This document shows, piece by piece, positions 36,467 to 44,669 of a DNA stretch of 55,155 bases. The stretch's first letter is position 1; each line of letters opens with the position of its first letter. Below the pieces are notes generated by a model, which made no database searches, was not told where the DNA came from, and saw only the letters and a list, made by a program, of their open reading frames with translations. The translations under genes were made by a program, and so were the position numbers. Origin of the DNA: Deltaproteobacteria bacterium (GTDB lineage: Bacteria > Desulfobacterota > Binatia > UBA9968 > JAJDTQ01); NCBI GenBank assembly GCA_026712905.1, contig JAPOPM010000130.1, forward strand, positions 1 through 55,155. The letters are read 5' to 3'.

Positions 36467-38173
36467 ATGGAACTTTCGCTGGGAGATATGTTGGTGCGGG
36501 CGGGTGTGGTGACGCGCGAGGCATGCGGCCAAGCCGTGTCGGCGCAGCGCCGCCACGGCGGTAGCCTGGTAGCGGCGCTGGCGCGAGAGGGGACCGCCGA
36601 TGAGGGGCGGCTCATGGCGTTCATGGGCGAACGGTTCGGGCTGGAGGAGACAAGCCTGACGTCGTCCGACGTGGACGAGGGCGCGTTCGGACTGCTGCCA
36701 CTGTCTCTGTTGCGGAAACACCAACTGCTTCCATTCGCCCGAACGGGTTCGGTGCTGGATGTGGCCGTAAGCGATCCGACGGACCTCGCGGCGGTTGACG
36801 AGATCCGCTTCATGACCGGCCACGACGTGAGGACGGTGCTGGCGCGGCCCTCGACCATCGAGCGCCTCCTCGGGCAGCTTTCCGGCGCCTCCGACAGCGG
36901 CGCGCTCGTGCGCGAAGGGAAACCGGACGGCGGCGGTCGGGAGGCGGCCGCATCGTCTCCGGCCACGGGACGGCCGCGGGGCACCCCCGAGCCGGGCGCG
37001 GACACGACCGTGGTGGCGCTGGTGGATTCGTTGATGAAGGACGCGGTGGCGCGCGGCGCCAGCGACATCCACATCGAACCCTACGAGGACAGCGTGCGCG
37101 TGCGCTTCCGCATCGACGGGGTGCTGCGGGAAGTCATGACCCCGCGCCACGAGGTGAAGCACGCGTTGACTTCCCGCATCAAGGTGATGTCCGGGCTCGA
37201 CATCGCCGAGCATCGCCTGCCCCAGGACGGGCGCCTGAAGCTTGAAGGAGCCGGCGGCGAAGTGGACGTGCGCGTCTCGGTCCTGCCGACGCGGTTCGGC
37301 GAGAAGGTGGTGCTGCGGTTGCTGCACCGGTCCGACCTCGTGACCAGCCTCGATGGGTTGGGACTCGATGCGCGCGACCGGGAACTCTTCACACGGGCCA
37401 TGGGCAAGCCCGCGGGCATGATCCTGCTCACCGGCCCCACCGGCAGCGGCAAGTCCACCACGCTCTACGGCATGCTCTCGGAGCTGAACCGGCCGGGCGT
37501 CAACATTTCCACGGCCGAAGACCCGGTGGAGTACCACCTGGCGGGAATCAATCAGGTGCAGACCCATGCCGACATCGGGCTCACGTTCGCCGCCTGCCTG
37601 CGGGCGTTCCTGCGCCAGGACCCCGACATCCTCATGGTGGGGGAGATCCGGGATGCCGAGACCGCGCGCATCGCGGTCAACGCCGCGCTCACCGGTCACT
37701 TGGTCCTCACCACCCTGCACACCAACGATGCGCCTTCGAGCGTGCACCGGCTCCTGGACATGGGTGTGGAGCCCTATCTCATCGCCTCGGCCGTGACCAT
37801 GGTGGCGGCCCAGCGCCTGCTGCGGCGGGTGTGCGACGCCTGCCGAGTGCGCGCGGCGTCGCCGGAGGGCGTGCCAAAGGCCTCGGGCGCTTGGGCGGAG
37901 GAGGTGCGCGACGTCGAGGACTGCCGTGGGGCGGGTTGTCCGGAATGCCATCATACGGGCTACCGCGGGCGCGCGGCCATCTATGAGGTGATGACCTTGA
38001 CCGAGGAATTGCAGAGGCTGGTCCTGGGCGGCGCGCCCGCGACGGAGCTCAAGGCCTCGGCGGTGGCACAGGGCATGCGCACCTTGCGCCAGGCCGCCGT
38101 CGGCAAGGTCGGGCAGGGGGTCACCACCGTCGAAGAGGCGTTGCGCGTGACCGACGCGGACACGGCCGGGTAG
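36467..38173 (+). CDS. pilB: Type IV pilus/type II secretion assembly ATPase (PilB/GspE family)
   Basis: The 568-residue ATPase powers pilin polymerisation at the inner membrane. The N-terminal MSHEN-type domain (about 1-150) begins LGDMLVRAGVVTREA. The motor domain has DIHIEPYEDSVRVRFRIDG, Walker A GPTGSGKST (323-331), an Asp box, FLRQDPDILMVGEIRD (Walker B) and the His box LVLTTLHTND. A tetracysteine zinc site, CDACRVRAAS and CPECHHTGYRGR, sits near 455-505, as in PilB and GspE. The ATG at 36467 has GGAGGGGATCC upstream. pilC and the pilin gene follow at once, so it is named pilB; gspE is the alternative reading. Confidence 0.9.
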   Translation: MELSLGDMLVRAGVVTREACGQAVSAQRRHGGSLVAALAREGTADEGRLMAFMGERFGLEETSLTSSDVDEGAFGLLPLSLLRKHQLLPFARTGSVLDVAVSDPTDLAAVDEIRFMTGHDVRTVLARPSTIERLLGQLSGASDSGALVREGKPDGGGREAAASSPATGRPRGTPEPGADTTVVALVDSLMKDAVARGASDIHIEPYEDSVRVRFRIDGVLREVMTPRHEVKHALTSRIKVMSGLDIAEHRLPQDGRLKLEGAGGEVDVRVSVLPTRFGEKVVLRLLHRSDLVTSLDGLGLDARDRELFTRAMGKPAGMILLTGPTGSGKSTTLYGMLSELNRPGVNISTAEDPVEYHLAGINQVQTHADIGLTFAACLRAFLRQDPDILMVGEIRDAETARIAVNAALTGHLVLTTLHTNDAPSSVHRLLDMGVEPYLIASAVTMVAAQRLLRRVCDACRVRAASPEGVPKASGAWAEEVRDVEDCRGAGCPECHHTGYRGRAAIYEVMTLTEELQRLVLGGAPATELKASAVAQGMRTLRQAAVGKVGQGVTTVEEALRVTDADTAG

Positions 38174-38177
38174 TCCA

Positions 38178-39398
38178 ATGGCGCTGTACCGATGGCAGGG
38201 CAGGAACCGCGAGGGGCGGCTGCTTCGTGGCGAGATGGAGGCGGCGGATCCCGCCGCGGTGGCGGCCGAGCTGCGCCGGCGCCGGATCCAGCCGCTCCCC
38301 TCCGGCATCCGGGAGAAGGGCAACGGACTCCGCCGGGAGATCGCCATTCCCGGGCTCGGGCCCCGGGTGGGCGCCGACGACGTCGTCATGCTGGCGCGGA
38401 ACTTCGCGGTCATGATCGAGGCCGGCGTGCCCGTCGTCGACTGCCTCGGAGTGCTCGCCGACCAGACCGAGAACAGCGCCGTGCGCAAGGCGGTCCAGGC
38501 CCTGCGCCTCGACGTGTCCAACGGCATGACCCTGACCGCCGCCATGGCGCGGCACCCGCGCCTGTTCGACGCCATGTTCGTGCGCATGGTGGCCGCGGGG
38601 GAGCATGGCGGCGTCCTGGCCGAGGTGCTCTCCCGTCTCGCTCTCTTCATCGAGCGCTCCGCGCGGCTCAAGCGCAAGGTGCGCACCGCCATGGTCTATC
38701 CCGCCGCCATCGTCGCCGTGGCCACGGCGGTGGTGGCGGTGCTGCTCCTGTACGTGATTCCGGTGTTCGCGGAGATCTACCAGGGCATGGGGCGGGCACT
38801 GCCGCCGCTGACCGAGCTGACCATCGCCGTGAGCCGGGGAGTGTACGACTACGCCCTGTTCCTCCTGGCCGGTCTGGCGGCGGTTCCGCTGGCCCTGCGC
38901 ACGGCCTGCCGCACCGAGGGCGGCCTGCGCGCGGTCCACCGGTGGCTGCTGCGCCTGCCGCTCCTCGGCGACCTGCTGCGCAAGGCCGCCATCGCGCGCT
39001 TCAGCCATAACACCGGACTCTTGTTGCGTTCCGGCGTCACCCTGCTCGACAGCCTCACCGTCACCGCCGGGACCGCCGGCAACAAGGTCCTGGAGCGGGC
39101 CGTCCTGGAGGCCCGCGACGGGCTGGAACGAGGCCGCACCTTCGCCGAGCTGCTGTCGGCCAGCGGGCTGTTCCCCGCGATGGTGTGTCACATGGTCGCC
39201 GTGGGCGAGAGCGTCGGCGCCCTCGACACCATGCTCAACCGGGTCGCGGCGTTCTACGAGGAAGAGGTCGACCGCGCGGTGACGCGGCTCACCACGCTCA
39301 TGGAGCCGGCGCTTATGATCGTTCTCGGCGTCGTACTCGGAGGCATCGTCATCTCCATGTACCTGCCCATCTTTCAGATGGGCGGCATGGTTCACTGA
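38178..39398 (+). CDS. pilC: Type IV pilus/type II secretion inner-membrane platform protein (PilC/GspF family)
   Basis: A 406-residue platform protein with the two homologous GspF domains (about 60-185 and 265-385). The N-terminal MALYRWQGRNREGRLLRGEM matches the family's opening. Motifs DVVMLARNFAVMIEAGVPVV and RFSHNTGLLLRSGVTLLDSL begin each domain, and membrane helices are present near 165-190, 215-240 and 375-400. It lies in the inner membrane and anchors the PilB motor and pilin subunits. It starts four bases after the pilB stop without a strong ribosome site, which implies translational coupling, and is followed 15 bp later by the pilin gene. Confidence 0.92.
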   Translation: MALYRWQGRNREGRLLRGEMEAADPAAVAAELRRRRIQPLPSGIREKGNGLRREIAIPGLGPRVGADDVVMLARNFAVMIEAGVPVVDCLGVLADQTENSAVRKAVQALRLDVSNGMTLTAAMARHPRLFDAMFVRMVAAGEHGGVLAEVLSRLALFIERSARLKRKVRTAMVYPAAIVAVATAVVAVLLLYVIPVFAEIYQGMGRALPPLTELTIAVSRGVYDYALFLLAGLAAVPLALRTACRTEGGLRAVHRWLLRLPLLGDLLRKAAIARFSHNTGLLLRSGVTLLDSLTVTAGTAGNKVLERAVLEARDGLERGRTFAELLSASGLFPAMVCHMVAVGESVGALDTMLNRVAAFYEEEVDRAVTRLTTLMEPALMIVLGVVLGGIVISMYLPIFQMGGMVH

Positions 39399-39413
39399 GG
39401 AAGGAGTTCACGG

Positions 39414-39902
39414 ATGAACACGTTCAGCGACGTAGAAATCATCAAGACCGGCAACCCCATCGCGGCGAGCGCCCAGGATGGCGCGAGCGAGGCGCGGGCG
39501 GCGAAGCCGCGAATGCGAGCCCTCGGGCGGATCGCCGGCTTCACCCTCATCGAGCTGCTGGTGGTCATCGCCATCATCGGCATTCTTGCCGCGGTGGCCA
39601 TCCCGCAGTTCGGCGCCTACCGCCGCAAAGGCTTCGACGCCGACGCCCAGGCCAACGTCCGCAACATGGCCCTGGCCCAGGAGGCCTACTTCCTCGACAA
39701 CAACACCTACGCCGATGACCCCGCCGCCCTCGGCGCCTTAGGCTACACGCAGAGCGCCAACATCCCCCCCGCCGTCACCGCCGCCGACGAGACCACCTTC
39801 GTCGTCACCGCCACCGTCGACGAAGGGTGCGGCGTAGACACGGGCGTCGCCACCTACGACCAAGCCACCGGCCAGGTCACCCTGGTGAACTGCGCGCCGT
39901 AG
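39414..39902 (+). CDS. pilA: Type IV prepilin with long leader peptide
   Basis: A 162-residue prepilin. The cleavage and methylation site is G42|F43TLIE in AGFTLIELLVVIAIIGILAA, and the N-terminal helix continues AIPQFGAYRRKGFDADAQ. The globular part has a pair of Cys (about 137 and 160) that could form the D-loop disulphide (GCGVDTG...VNCAP). The mature pilin of 120 residues is short, as in deltaproteobacterial pilins. The ATG at 39414 has AAGGAGTTCACGG, giving a 42-residue leader, far longer than the 5-10 of type IVa or 15-30 of type IVb. An internal ATG at 39513 would give an ordinary nine-residue leader (MRALGRIAG) but has no ribosome site. It is the third gene after pilB and pilC. Confidence 0.9.
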   Translation: MNTFSDVEIIKTGNPIAASAQDGASEARAAKPRMRALGRIAGFTLIELLVVIAIIGILAAVAIPQFGAYRRKGFDADAQANVRNMALAQEAYFLDNNTYADDPAALGALGYTQSANIPPAVTAADETTFVVTATVDEGCGVDTGVATYDQATGQVTLVNCAP

Positions 39903-39938
39903 GGAAGGTGTGGCTGAGGTGGTCCCGAAAAATCGGCG

Positions 39939-41195
39939 TCACTGCCGTATGGTGAGCATGCACCGTGACGCCCTGATGGCGGCCATTTCGGCTATCCATG
40001 ACAGGACGTTTGCGTCCAGTCCCGGTTCCATGAGCCCGTTGGCGACTTCCGCCGCGTGGGTCTTCACGGCCTCGCCGATCTCGGCGACCCGGCGGCGAAT
40101 CAGCGGGAGGCCGAGGGTCGCGTCAGCCGCGAACGCGGCCCAGGCCCTGCGGTCCATCGCGTCCAGCGTCGACCGTCTGCCTATCTTCATGGCCATCCCG
40201 GGCGAGAGTTCGGGGTACGCGACCGTGGCCAACAGGTCGTAGAGCGGTGCCAGACGCGGACCGTCCTCGTCGTACAGGATCGAGAAGTTCTTGCCGTGGG
40301 CGTCGGCGTTCCCGACGATCAGGTTGAAGATTACGGCGTCGAGCAGCTTCAGGACGTCCACGGCGGGACGCAACGCTACCCGGCGCAGCAACGCGAAGCA
40401 GTCCTTGAGAGTGGGGCCCCCCTCGGCCGAGTATTTCCGTTCGGGGTTGATGGCGAGGGCTTGGCAGAAGTCTTCCTGATGGATGCGCCGTACGCGGCCG
40501 TCGGCGCTGGCGGCTCGGTCATAACGCGAAACCAGCAGGAACGTGCGGTGCCGCACCGAGCGGGGTTCGACTGGTGCGACGGCCAGCCCGGCCGCCGCCG
40601 CGAGACCCATGACGAAGGCTTCGTTCTCGGTGGTGCCGGGGAAACGCGGAATCGACGGCTTGAGGATGTGGGTGGTGGGTTGTCCGGGCGAGGGCAACGC
40701 GACCTCGCCGTCGACAAGGACCACGGGGACCTTCGTCTGGGAGCCGGCCAGCGACAGCCGCAGACCCTCTTCGCCGGCCAGTAGCGGACGCGTCGAGAGC
40801 GCATCGAGCCGATCCATCAGACCGGCTTCATCAAGGAGTCTCGGGTGAACCGCACCAGCGGGCCGAGGCAGCTCTCCAGGAGGCAGGAGTTGCAGGGCGC
40901 CGGCAACGTCGCCGCCGAGCTTGTCGAGAAGCGCGAAGTCGTTGCCGCCGGAGACGCCGAGCGCCCTCGCCACCGCTTGGCGCTGGCCTTCTTCCGGGAG
41001 GAGGCCGCCGAAGAACGGTCGGCATTCGCGGCGGGAATACGGCTCCGGGCGCTTGGGCAAAGAGGCCGACAAGGCCGGGGCGTCTTCACGTTGAAGCCAG
41101 TCGGGTGAATAGACGAAACCCAACTCGCCGTGGCGGTCTTGCGCGAGCCGGCCGACGACCGCGCCGTCCCACCAAACGTCGAGAGCGGGGCTCAC
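39939..41195 (-). CDS. hipA: HipA-family Ser/Thr kinase toxin
   Basis: The 418-residue product has the HipA layout. An N-terminal beta domain (DVWWDGAVVGRLAQDR, ALSASLPKRPEPYSRRECRP) and FFGGLLPEEGQRQAVARALG precede the kinase core GLRLSLAGSQTKVPVVL (nucleotide-binding Ser-rich loop). The catalytic part NLIVGNADAHGKNFSILYDE carries the Asn-Asp/His residues and APLYDLLATVAY the metal-binding Asp. HipA phosphorylates GltX or related targets and triggers growth arrest or persistence. The GTG start at 41195 overlaps the hipB stop by four bases (GTGA). The first-gene antitoxin, second-gene toxin order is standard. Confidence 0.92.
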   Translation of the reverse strand: MSPALDVWWDGAVVGRLAQDRHGELGFVYSPDWLQREDAPALSASLPKRPEPYSRRECRPFFGGLLPEEGQRQAVARALGVSGGNDFALLDKLGGDVAGALQLLPPGELPRPAGAVHPRLLDEAGLMDRLDALSTRPLLAGEEGLRLSLAGSQTKVPVVLVDGEVALPSPGQPTTHILKPSIPRFPGTTENEAFVMGLAAAAGLAVAPVEPRSVRHRTFLLVSRYDRAASADGRVRRIHQEDFCQALAINPERKYSAEGGPTLKDCFALLRRVALRPAVDVLKLLDAVIFNLIVGNADAHGKNFSILYDEDGPRLAPLYDLLATVAYPELSPGMAMKIGRRSTLDAMDRRAWAAFAADATLGLPLIRRRVAEIGEAVKTHAAEVANGLMEPGLDANVLSWIAEMAAIRASRCMLTIRQ

Positions 41196-41434
41196 GGGAT
41201 TCGCCTTCCCTTGGGTTCGGGCGGCGGCGTGATGTCGAAGGTGCATCCGAGGGCTCGCAGGACCTGGAGGGCCTTGCCCATCTGCGCGGTGGGCTTGCCG
41301 GCTTCGAGGTCCACGATGAAGCGCACGCCCACGCCGGCGGTCCCGGCAAGCTCGAACTGTCGCAGGCCGGCCGCCTTGCGCGCGTTGCGCACGATGTCGC
41401 CGATATCCGCGGGGGTGAGGCTTCGAGCAGGCAT
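41192..41434 (-). CDS. hipB: HipB-type XRE antitoxin
   Basis: An 80-residue HTH protein: IGDIVRNARKAAGLRQFELA, then GTAGVGVRFIVDLEAGKPTA and MGKALQVLRALGCTFDITPP. HipB neutralises HipA and represses the operon by binding palindromic operators. Four such sites lie in the 170 bp upstream, the nearest overlapping the ribosome-binding position. The ATG at 41434 has no clear Shine-Dalgarno sequence (GGTAAATTCCC), which fits tight control. The C-terminal tail after about residue 70 (PEPKGRRIP) is basic and probably flexible. The stop codon overlaps the hipA start. Confidence 0.92.
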   Translation of the reverse strand: MPARSLTPADIGDIVRNARKAAGLRQFELAGTAGVGVRFIVDLEAGKPTAQMGKALQVLRALGCTFDITPPPEPKGRRIP

Positions 41435-41439
41435 GGGAA

Positions 41440-41602
41440 TTTACCGCACGGGAAACTTAGCGAGAATTGCCGTATTCGTCAAGCAAAACTTCCCGAACGG
41501 GAACCCATACTTGCCACAGGCTGCGGACAACCCTACGGCTACCCGATCGGGAAATTCTTGGCGGAATCCTGTGTGGTGGCGGGGAGTATTCCCGCTCGGG
41601 AA
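41440..41602 (-). promoter_or_regulatory. Four regularly spaced HipB-type operators
   Basis: Inverted repeats of the form TTCCCG-N2-CGGGAA are present at 41440-41455 (TTTACCG-CA-CGGGAAA), 41490-41503 (perfect), 41540-41553 (TACCCG-AT-CGGGAA) and 41589-41602 (perfect). Their centres are 49, 50 and 49 bp apart. Their position upstream of hipB marks them as binding sites for the HipB/HipA repressor complex, as four operators are known for E. coli hipBA with a different motif. The number, order and spacing are read directly; the binding is inferred. Confidence 0.85.
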
Positions 41603-41624
41603 GTCTCCGCGAGTTTCAGATGAT

Positions 41625-41861
41625 TCACTCGGACGCGGTTTCCTCGGCGGGCGCGCGTGTGGGGAGGGGGGTCTTGTCTTCCTTGATGAAGTCGAAGAGC
41701 AGCCGCGGCACGTCGTTGCAGTTGATGCAGCGGGGTGTTTTCGGTTGGCTGCCGTCCGGATAGATCATGTTCTTGAGGTAGAACGGTTTCTCGGTGCCGA
41801 CGTAGCCGTCGTAGTAGAAGGCCAGCTTGCCGCACTGACTGCATTCAAGATACTTCGCCAT
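41625..41861 (-). CDS. Small zinc-ribbon protein of unknown function
   Basis: The 78-residue product begins KYLECSQCGKLAFYYDGYVG and has a second pair in TPRCINCNDV, giving a four-Cys zinc ribbon (Cys-x2-Cys ... Cys-x2-Cys). The region between (TEKPFYLKNMIYPDGSQPKT) is hydrophilic, and the C-terminal 20 residues are acidic and likely disordered. I do not recognise the family. It starts at ATG 41861 with AGAAAGACC upstream and ends 20 bp before the outermost HipB operator. It may be cotranscribed with the gentisate dioxygenase-like gene upstream of it on the same strand, though a repeat hairpin lies between them. Confidence 0.72.
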   Translation of the reverse strand: MAKYLECSQCGKLAFYYDGYVGTEKPFYLKNMIYPDGSQPKTPRCINCNDVPRLLFDFIKEDKTPLPTRAPAEETASE

Positions 41862-41928
41862 GCTTACGGGTCTTTCTGCGTTTCAGGATACCGGGTTACC
41901 AAGCCGTGCCGAAACCCGCGAAGCCGAA

Positions 41929-41955
41929 CGTCATTCCCGCTTAAGCGGGAATCAG
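41929..41955. repeat. Short palindromic repeat remnant overlapping a stop codon
   Basis: CGTCATTCCCGCTTAAGCGG followed by GAATCAG contains the perfect 20-nt palindrome ATTCCCGCTTAAGCGGGAAT (41933-41952). It is the innermost part of the interspersed element with a shortened loop. The stop codon of the gentisate dioxygenase-like gene (41952-41954 on the minus strand) overlaps its edge, so the hairpin sits immediately 3' of that gene and could protect or terminate its mRNA. Confidence 0.8.
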
Positions 41956-43028
41956 GCTTCGAAGCTGCCGGTGATCTCCTGGTGGCCGTCATTCTCTGTA
42001 TAGCTTTCCTCGCGGTACAGGCCAAGCGCCTTCATCACCGGGGTGTCGTGGATGGCGAACAGCAGCGCTTCGCCGTCGGTTTCGTTGGCGTGCTCGTGCC
42101 ATGCCCAGGGCGGCACCACGAAGAAGTCGCCGTCCTCCCAGTCGAAGCGCTCGCCGTTGATCACCGAATAGCCCTTGCCCGAGAAGGCCAGGTAGACGGA
42201 GCTCTGCACCTGCCGGTGCGCCTGGGTGCGCACGCCGGGCCGGATCTTCTGGATGGTGCAGCTTATGGTGGTCAGCACCGGGCCGCCGGTGTTCGGGTTC
42301 AGGTACTCGAAGCAGACGTCGTCGTGGGGGCTGGCCGGGCCCTCGCCGATGCGTTGCAGCGCGTCGTAGGTGGGCTCCCACTTGAAGTTGAGCAGCGGCG
42401 AGCGGTCCTCCGGCGGTTTTTCCCACGTGGGGCGCAGGTGCGTGACGCCGTACTTTCGCTCGGACTCGTTGACATGGGAGATGGGGAAGCGGTGGTCCGG
42501 GTACATCTCGAAGAAGGTGGCGTCCAGGTCTCCCACCAGCGGCAGGTCGAGTCCGTCCATCCAGATCATGGGATCGTCCGACTCGCAGCCGTGGTCGTGC
42601 CAGTCCCAGTTGGGCGTGAGCACCAGGTCGCCGCGGCTCATGACGCACTTGTCGCCGTTCAGGTTGGTGTAGGTGCGGTCGCCCTCGATGATGAAGCGGA
42701 TGGCCGACGGGGAGTGCCGGTGGCAGGGCGCGATCTCTCCCGGCTTGACGATCTGCACCGCCGCCCACAGCGTCCGGGTAGCCGCGGGCTTGCCGCCCAG
42801 TCCCGGGTTCACCAGCCCCAGGACACGCCGTTCGCCGCCGCGCTCGATGGGTACGAGGTCCCCCGCGGTGTGGGCGAGCCGGCGCAGGTCCGCCCAGCGC
42901 CACATGTGCGCCTTCACCGGGGACCGCGGCTCGGCCGTCAGGGCGTCCTGGGTGATGTTCCACAGCGGCACCAGGTGCTTCTCGTCCACTTCCCGGTAGA
43001 ATGCCTCGGTTTCCGTGTTCGTGCTCAT
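41952..43028 (-). CDS. Gentisate 1,2-dioxygenase-like bicupin
   Basis: A 358-residue protein with two cupin domains. The first has CHRHSPSAIRFIIEGDRTYT and WDWHDHG, which supply the iron-binding His residues, and the second has TQAHRQVQSSVYLAFSGKGY and WAWHEHANETDG. This matches gentisate 1,2-dioxygenase and the salicylate or hydroxynaphthoate 1,2-dioxygenase relatives, which cleave the ring of aromatic acids with Fe(II) and O2. The substrate cannot be fixed by sequence alone. The ATG at 43028 has GGGAGGCATCCC upstream. It follows the carboxyltransferase gene on the same strand after 36 bp and may be in one operon with it. Confidence 0.9.
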   Translation of the reverse strand: MSTNTETEAFYREVDEKHLVPLWNITQDALTAEPRSPVKAHMWRWADLRRLAHTAGDLVPIERGGERRVLGLVNPGLGGKPAATRTLWAAVQIVKPGEIAPCHRHSPSAIRFIIEGDRTYTNLNGDKCVMSRGDLVLTPNWDWHDHGCESDDPMIWMDGLDLPLVGDLDATFFEMYPDHRFPISHVNESERKYGVTHLRPTWEKPPEDRSPLLNFKWEPTYDALQRIGEGPASPHDDVCFEYLNPNTGGPVLTTISCTIQKIRPGVRTQAHRQVQSSVYLAFSGKGYSVINGERFDWEDGDFFVVPPWAWHEHANETDGEALLFAIHDTPVMKALGLYREESYTENDGHQEITGSFEA

Positions 43029-43064
43029 GGGATGCCTCCCGGCGCCAGCGTGCTCAAAGCGTCC

Positions 43065-44513
43065 TCAACTCGCCGACCCCTGCAGCGCCAGCTTCAACCC
43101 CGGTTTCTGGATGTACACGTGGTTGGCCTTGTTGCCGCGCAGGTTCTTTAGCAGGCCGAGCACGCCGTTGCCGGTGTACGGAGTCGCCGGCCCGGCGGCG
43201 CGCATGGCGTTGAACTCGTCCTTGGTGATGAGCCAGCGCAGCAGCAGGTCGTCGTCCGAGAGGCCGGGCTCGAAGCCCTTGCGGATCTCGGCGATGGACG
43301 GCTGCGGCGGCTGCCACTTGGCCAGCTCCCGGGCGCGCGGCCGGTCGAGGATATTGTCCTTGACCTCCGGGTCCATGAGGCGGCTGCCTTCCTCGCCCCA
43401 CAGCCCCAGGGCGTAGAGGATGCTCTGGTCGGTGACCTGGGTGTAGCGCGCGCCCACGATGACGTTGATGGCCGCCTGGCTGCCCACGAACTGGGACAGC
43501 GGCGTCACCATGATGGGATAGGCGAACTCCTCGCGCACCCGGCCGCACTCTTCCAACGCCTCCTGGAACTTGTGCTCCAGGCCCACCTTCTCCAGTTGGT
43601 GGCGCAGGTTGGAATACATGCCGCCGGGCACCTGGTGGAGGTACTGGCCGTGGTCGTATTCCACCGGCCGCCCGAGCGGCAGGCCCTCCTGCCCGGCGAT
43701 GCCGGTGAAGTGCTCCGACACCGCGTGCAGCGGCTCCTCGTCCACCGCGGTGGTGTGCCCCAAAGCGCGGGCGTTGGCGGCGACGTTGAACAGCGACGGG
43801 TTGGACGAGGCGTTGGCCAGCGGCGGGATCGCCGTGTTCACGATGGTGATGCCGAGCTTGATGGCCTCCACGCAGCACAGCGGCCCCAGCCCGGTGGTGC
43901 AGTGGGTGTGGAACTCCACCGGGATGCCGTTGACGTTCTCCAGCACCAGCGGCACCAGGGTGCGCACCCGGTCCGGGGTGATGAGGCCGCCCGGGTCCTT
44001 GAGGCAGATGCGCGACAGGTCCAGGGTCGCCGCCTGGCGCGCCCGCTCCGCGTAGTACGCGTCGGTGTGCTTGGGCGACACCGAGTAGATCAGGTTGATG
44101 ATGGGCTCGAGCCCGGCTTCCTTGGCCGTCTTGACCTTGTTGCGCCAGCCCTCGAAGTCGTTCCACTCGTCCGAGATGCGCGCCTGGCGCATGCCGTTGG
44201 CGCGCATGCGTTCGAGGTAGAGCTGGTACAGGGAGAAGGGCGTCACCTCGAAGGCGTTGAAGCGCCCTGAGGTCATGCGCAGCGGCGTGTTGGGCATCTT
44301 CGCCGCCATCAGCCGCAGCCGCTCGAACGGGTCCTCCCGGAGGTCCCGGGCCAGCTTCTTCAAGAAGATGCTGGACATGAGCTCCATGGCGTCGAAGCCC
44401 GCCTCGTCCATGCGCTCGGCGATGGGCAGCATCATGCCCGTGCGCATGCGCGTGGCCCACAGGCTCATCTGCCCGTCGCGCAACGTGGTGTCCACGAAAT
44501 GGATCTCGCTCAT
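43065..44513 (-). CDS. Carboxyltransferase subunit (pyruvate carboxylase subunit B / oxaloacetate decarboxylase alpha type)
   Basis: The 482-residue product has the biotin-carboxyl carrier-dependent transferase barrel: FVDTTLRDGQMSLWATRMRT (Asp and metal site), EPIINLIYSVSPKHTDAYY, RICLKDPGGLITPDRVRTL with the active-site Lys, PVEFHTHCTTGLGPLCCVEA (metal His pair) and the PYC_OADA domain with YDHGQYLHQVPGGMYSNLRH. It ends soon after that domain and lacks a biotinyl domain (no A-M-K-M motif), so it needs a separate carrier and biotin carboxylase, which are not seen in the window. It moves a carboxyl group to or from a keto acid such as pyruvate. The GTCGCCC before the ATG at 44513 is a weak ribosome site. 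Confidence 0.87.
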   Translation of the reverse strand: MSEIHFVDTTLRDGQMSLWATRMRTGMMLPIAERMDEAGFDAMELMSSIFLKKLARDLREDPFERLRLMAAKMPNTPLRMTSGRFNAFEVTPFSLYQLYLERMRANGMRQARISDEWNDFEGWRNKVKTAKEAGLEPIINLIYSVSPKHTDAYYAERARQAATLDLSRICLKDPGGLITPDRVRTLVPLVLENVNGIPVEFHTHCTTGLGPLCCVEAIKLGITIVNTAIPPLANASSNPSLFNVAANARALGHTTAVDEEPLHAVSEHFTGIAGQEGLPLGRPVEYDHGQYLHQVPGGMYSNLRHQLEKVGLEHKFQEALEECGRVREEFAYPIMVTPLSQFVGSQAAINVIVGARYTQVTDQSILYALGLWGEEGSRLMDPEVKDNILDRPRARELAKWQPPQPSIAEIRKGFEPGLSDDDLLLRWLITKDEFNAMRAAGPATPYTGNGVLGLLKNLRGNKANHVYIQKPGLKLALQGSAS

Positions 44514-44669
44514 GGGCGACAGCCTAGCACAAACCGGTCAGTTGACGCACGAGCGGCGACGTTCTATGTGGAGGAACCGCCCGTCGGGCGGTCCGCAAGA
44601 ACAAGGGACAAGGGCAAGAACAACGGACAAAGGTTACCCGCCGCTCAAGCGGCACAAGGAGGCATCCCC

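Noticed and set aside
44580..44640. Short CAAGG/GGACAA direct repeats before the GST gene
   Set aside because: They are too short and irregular to be a defined element.
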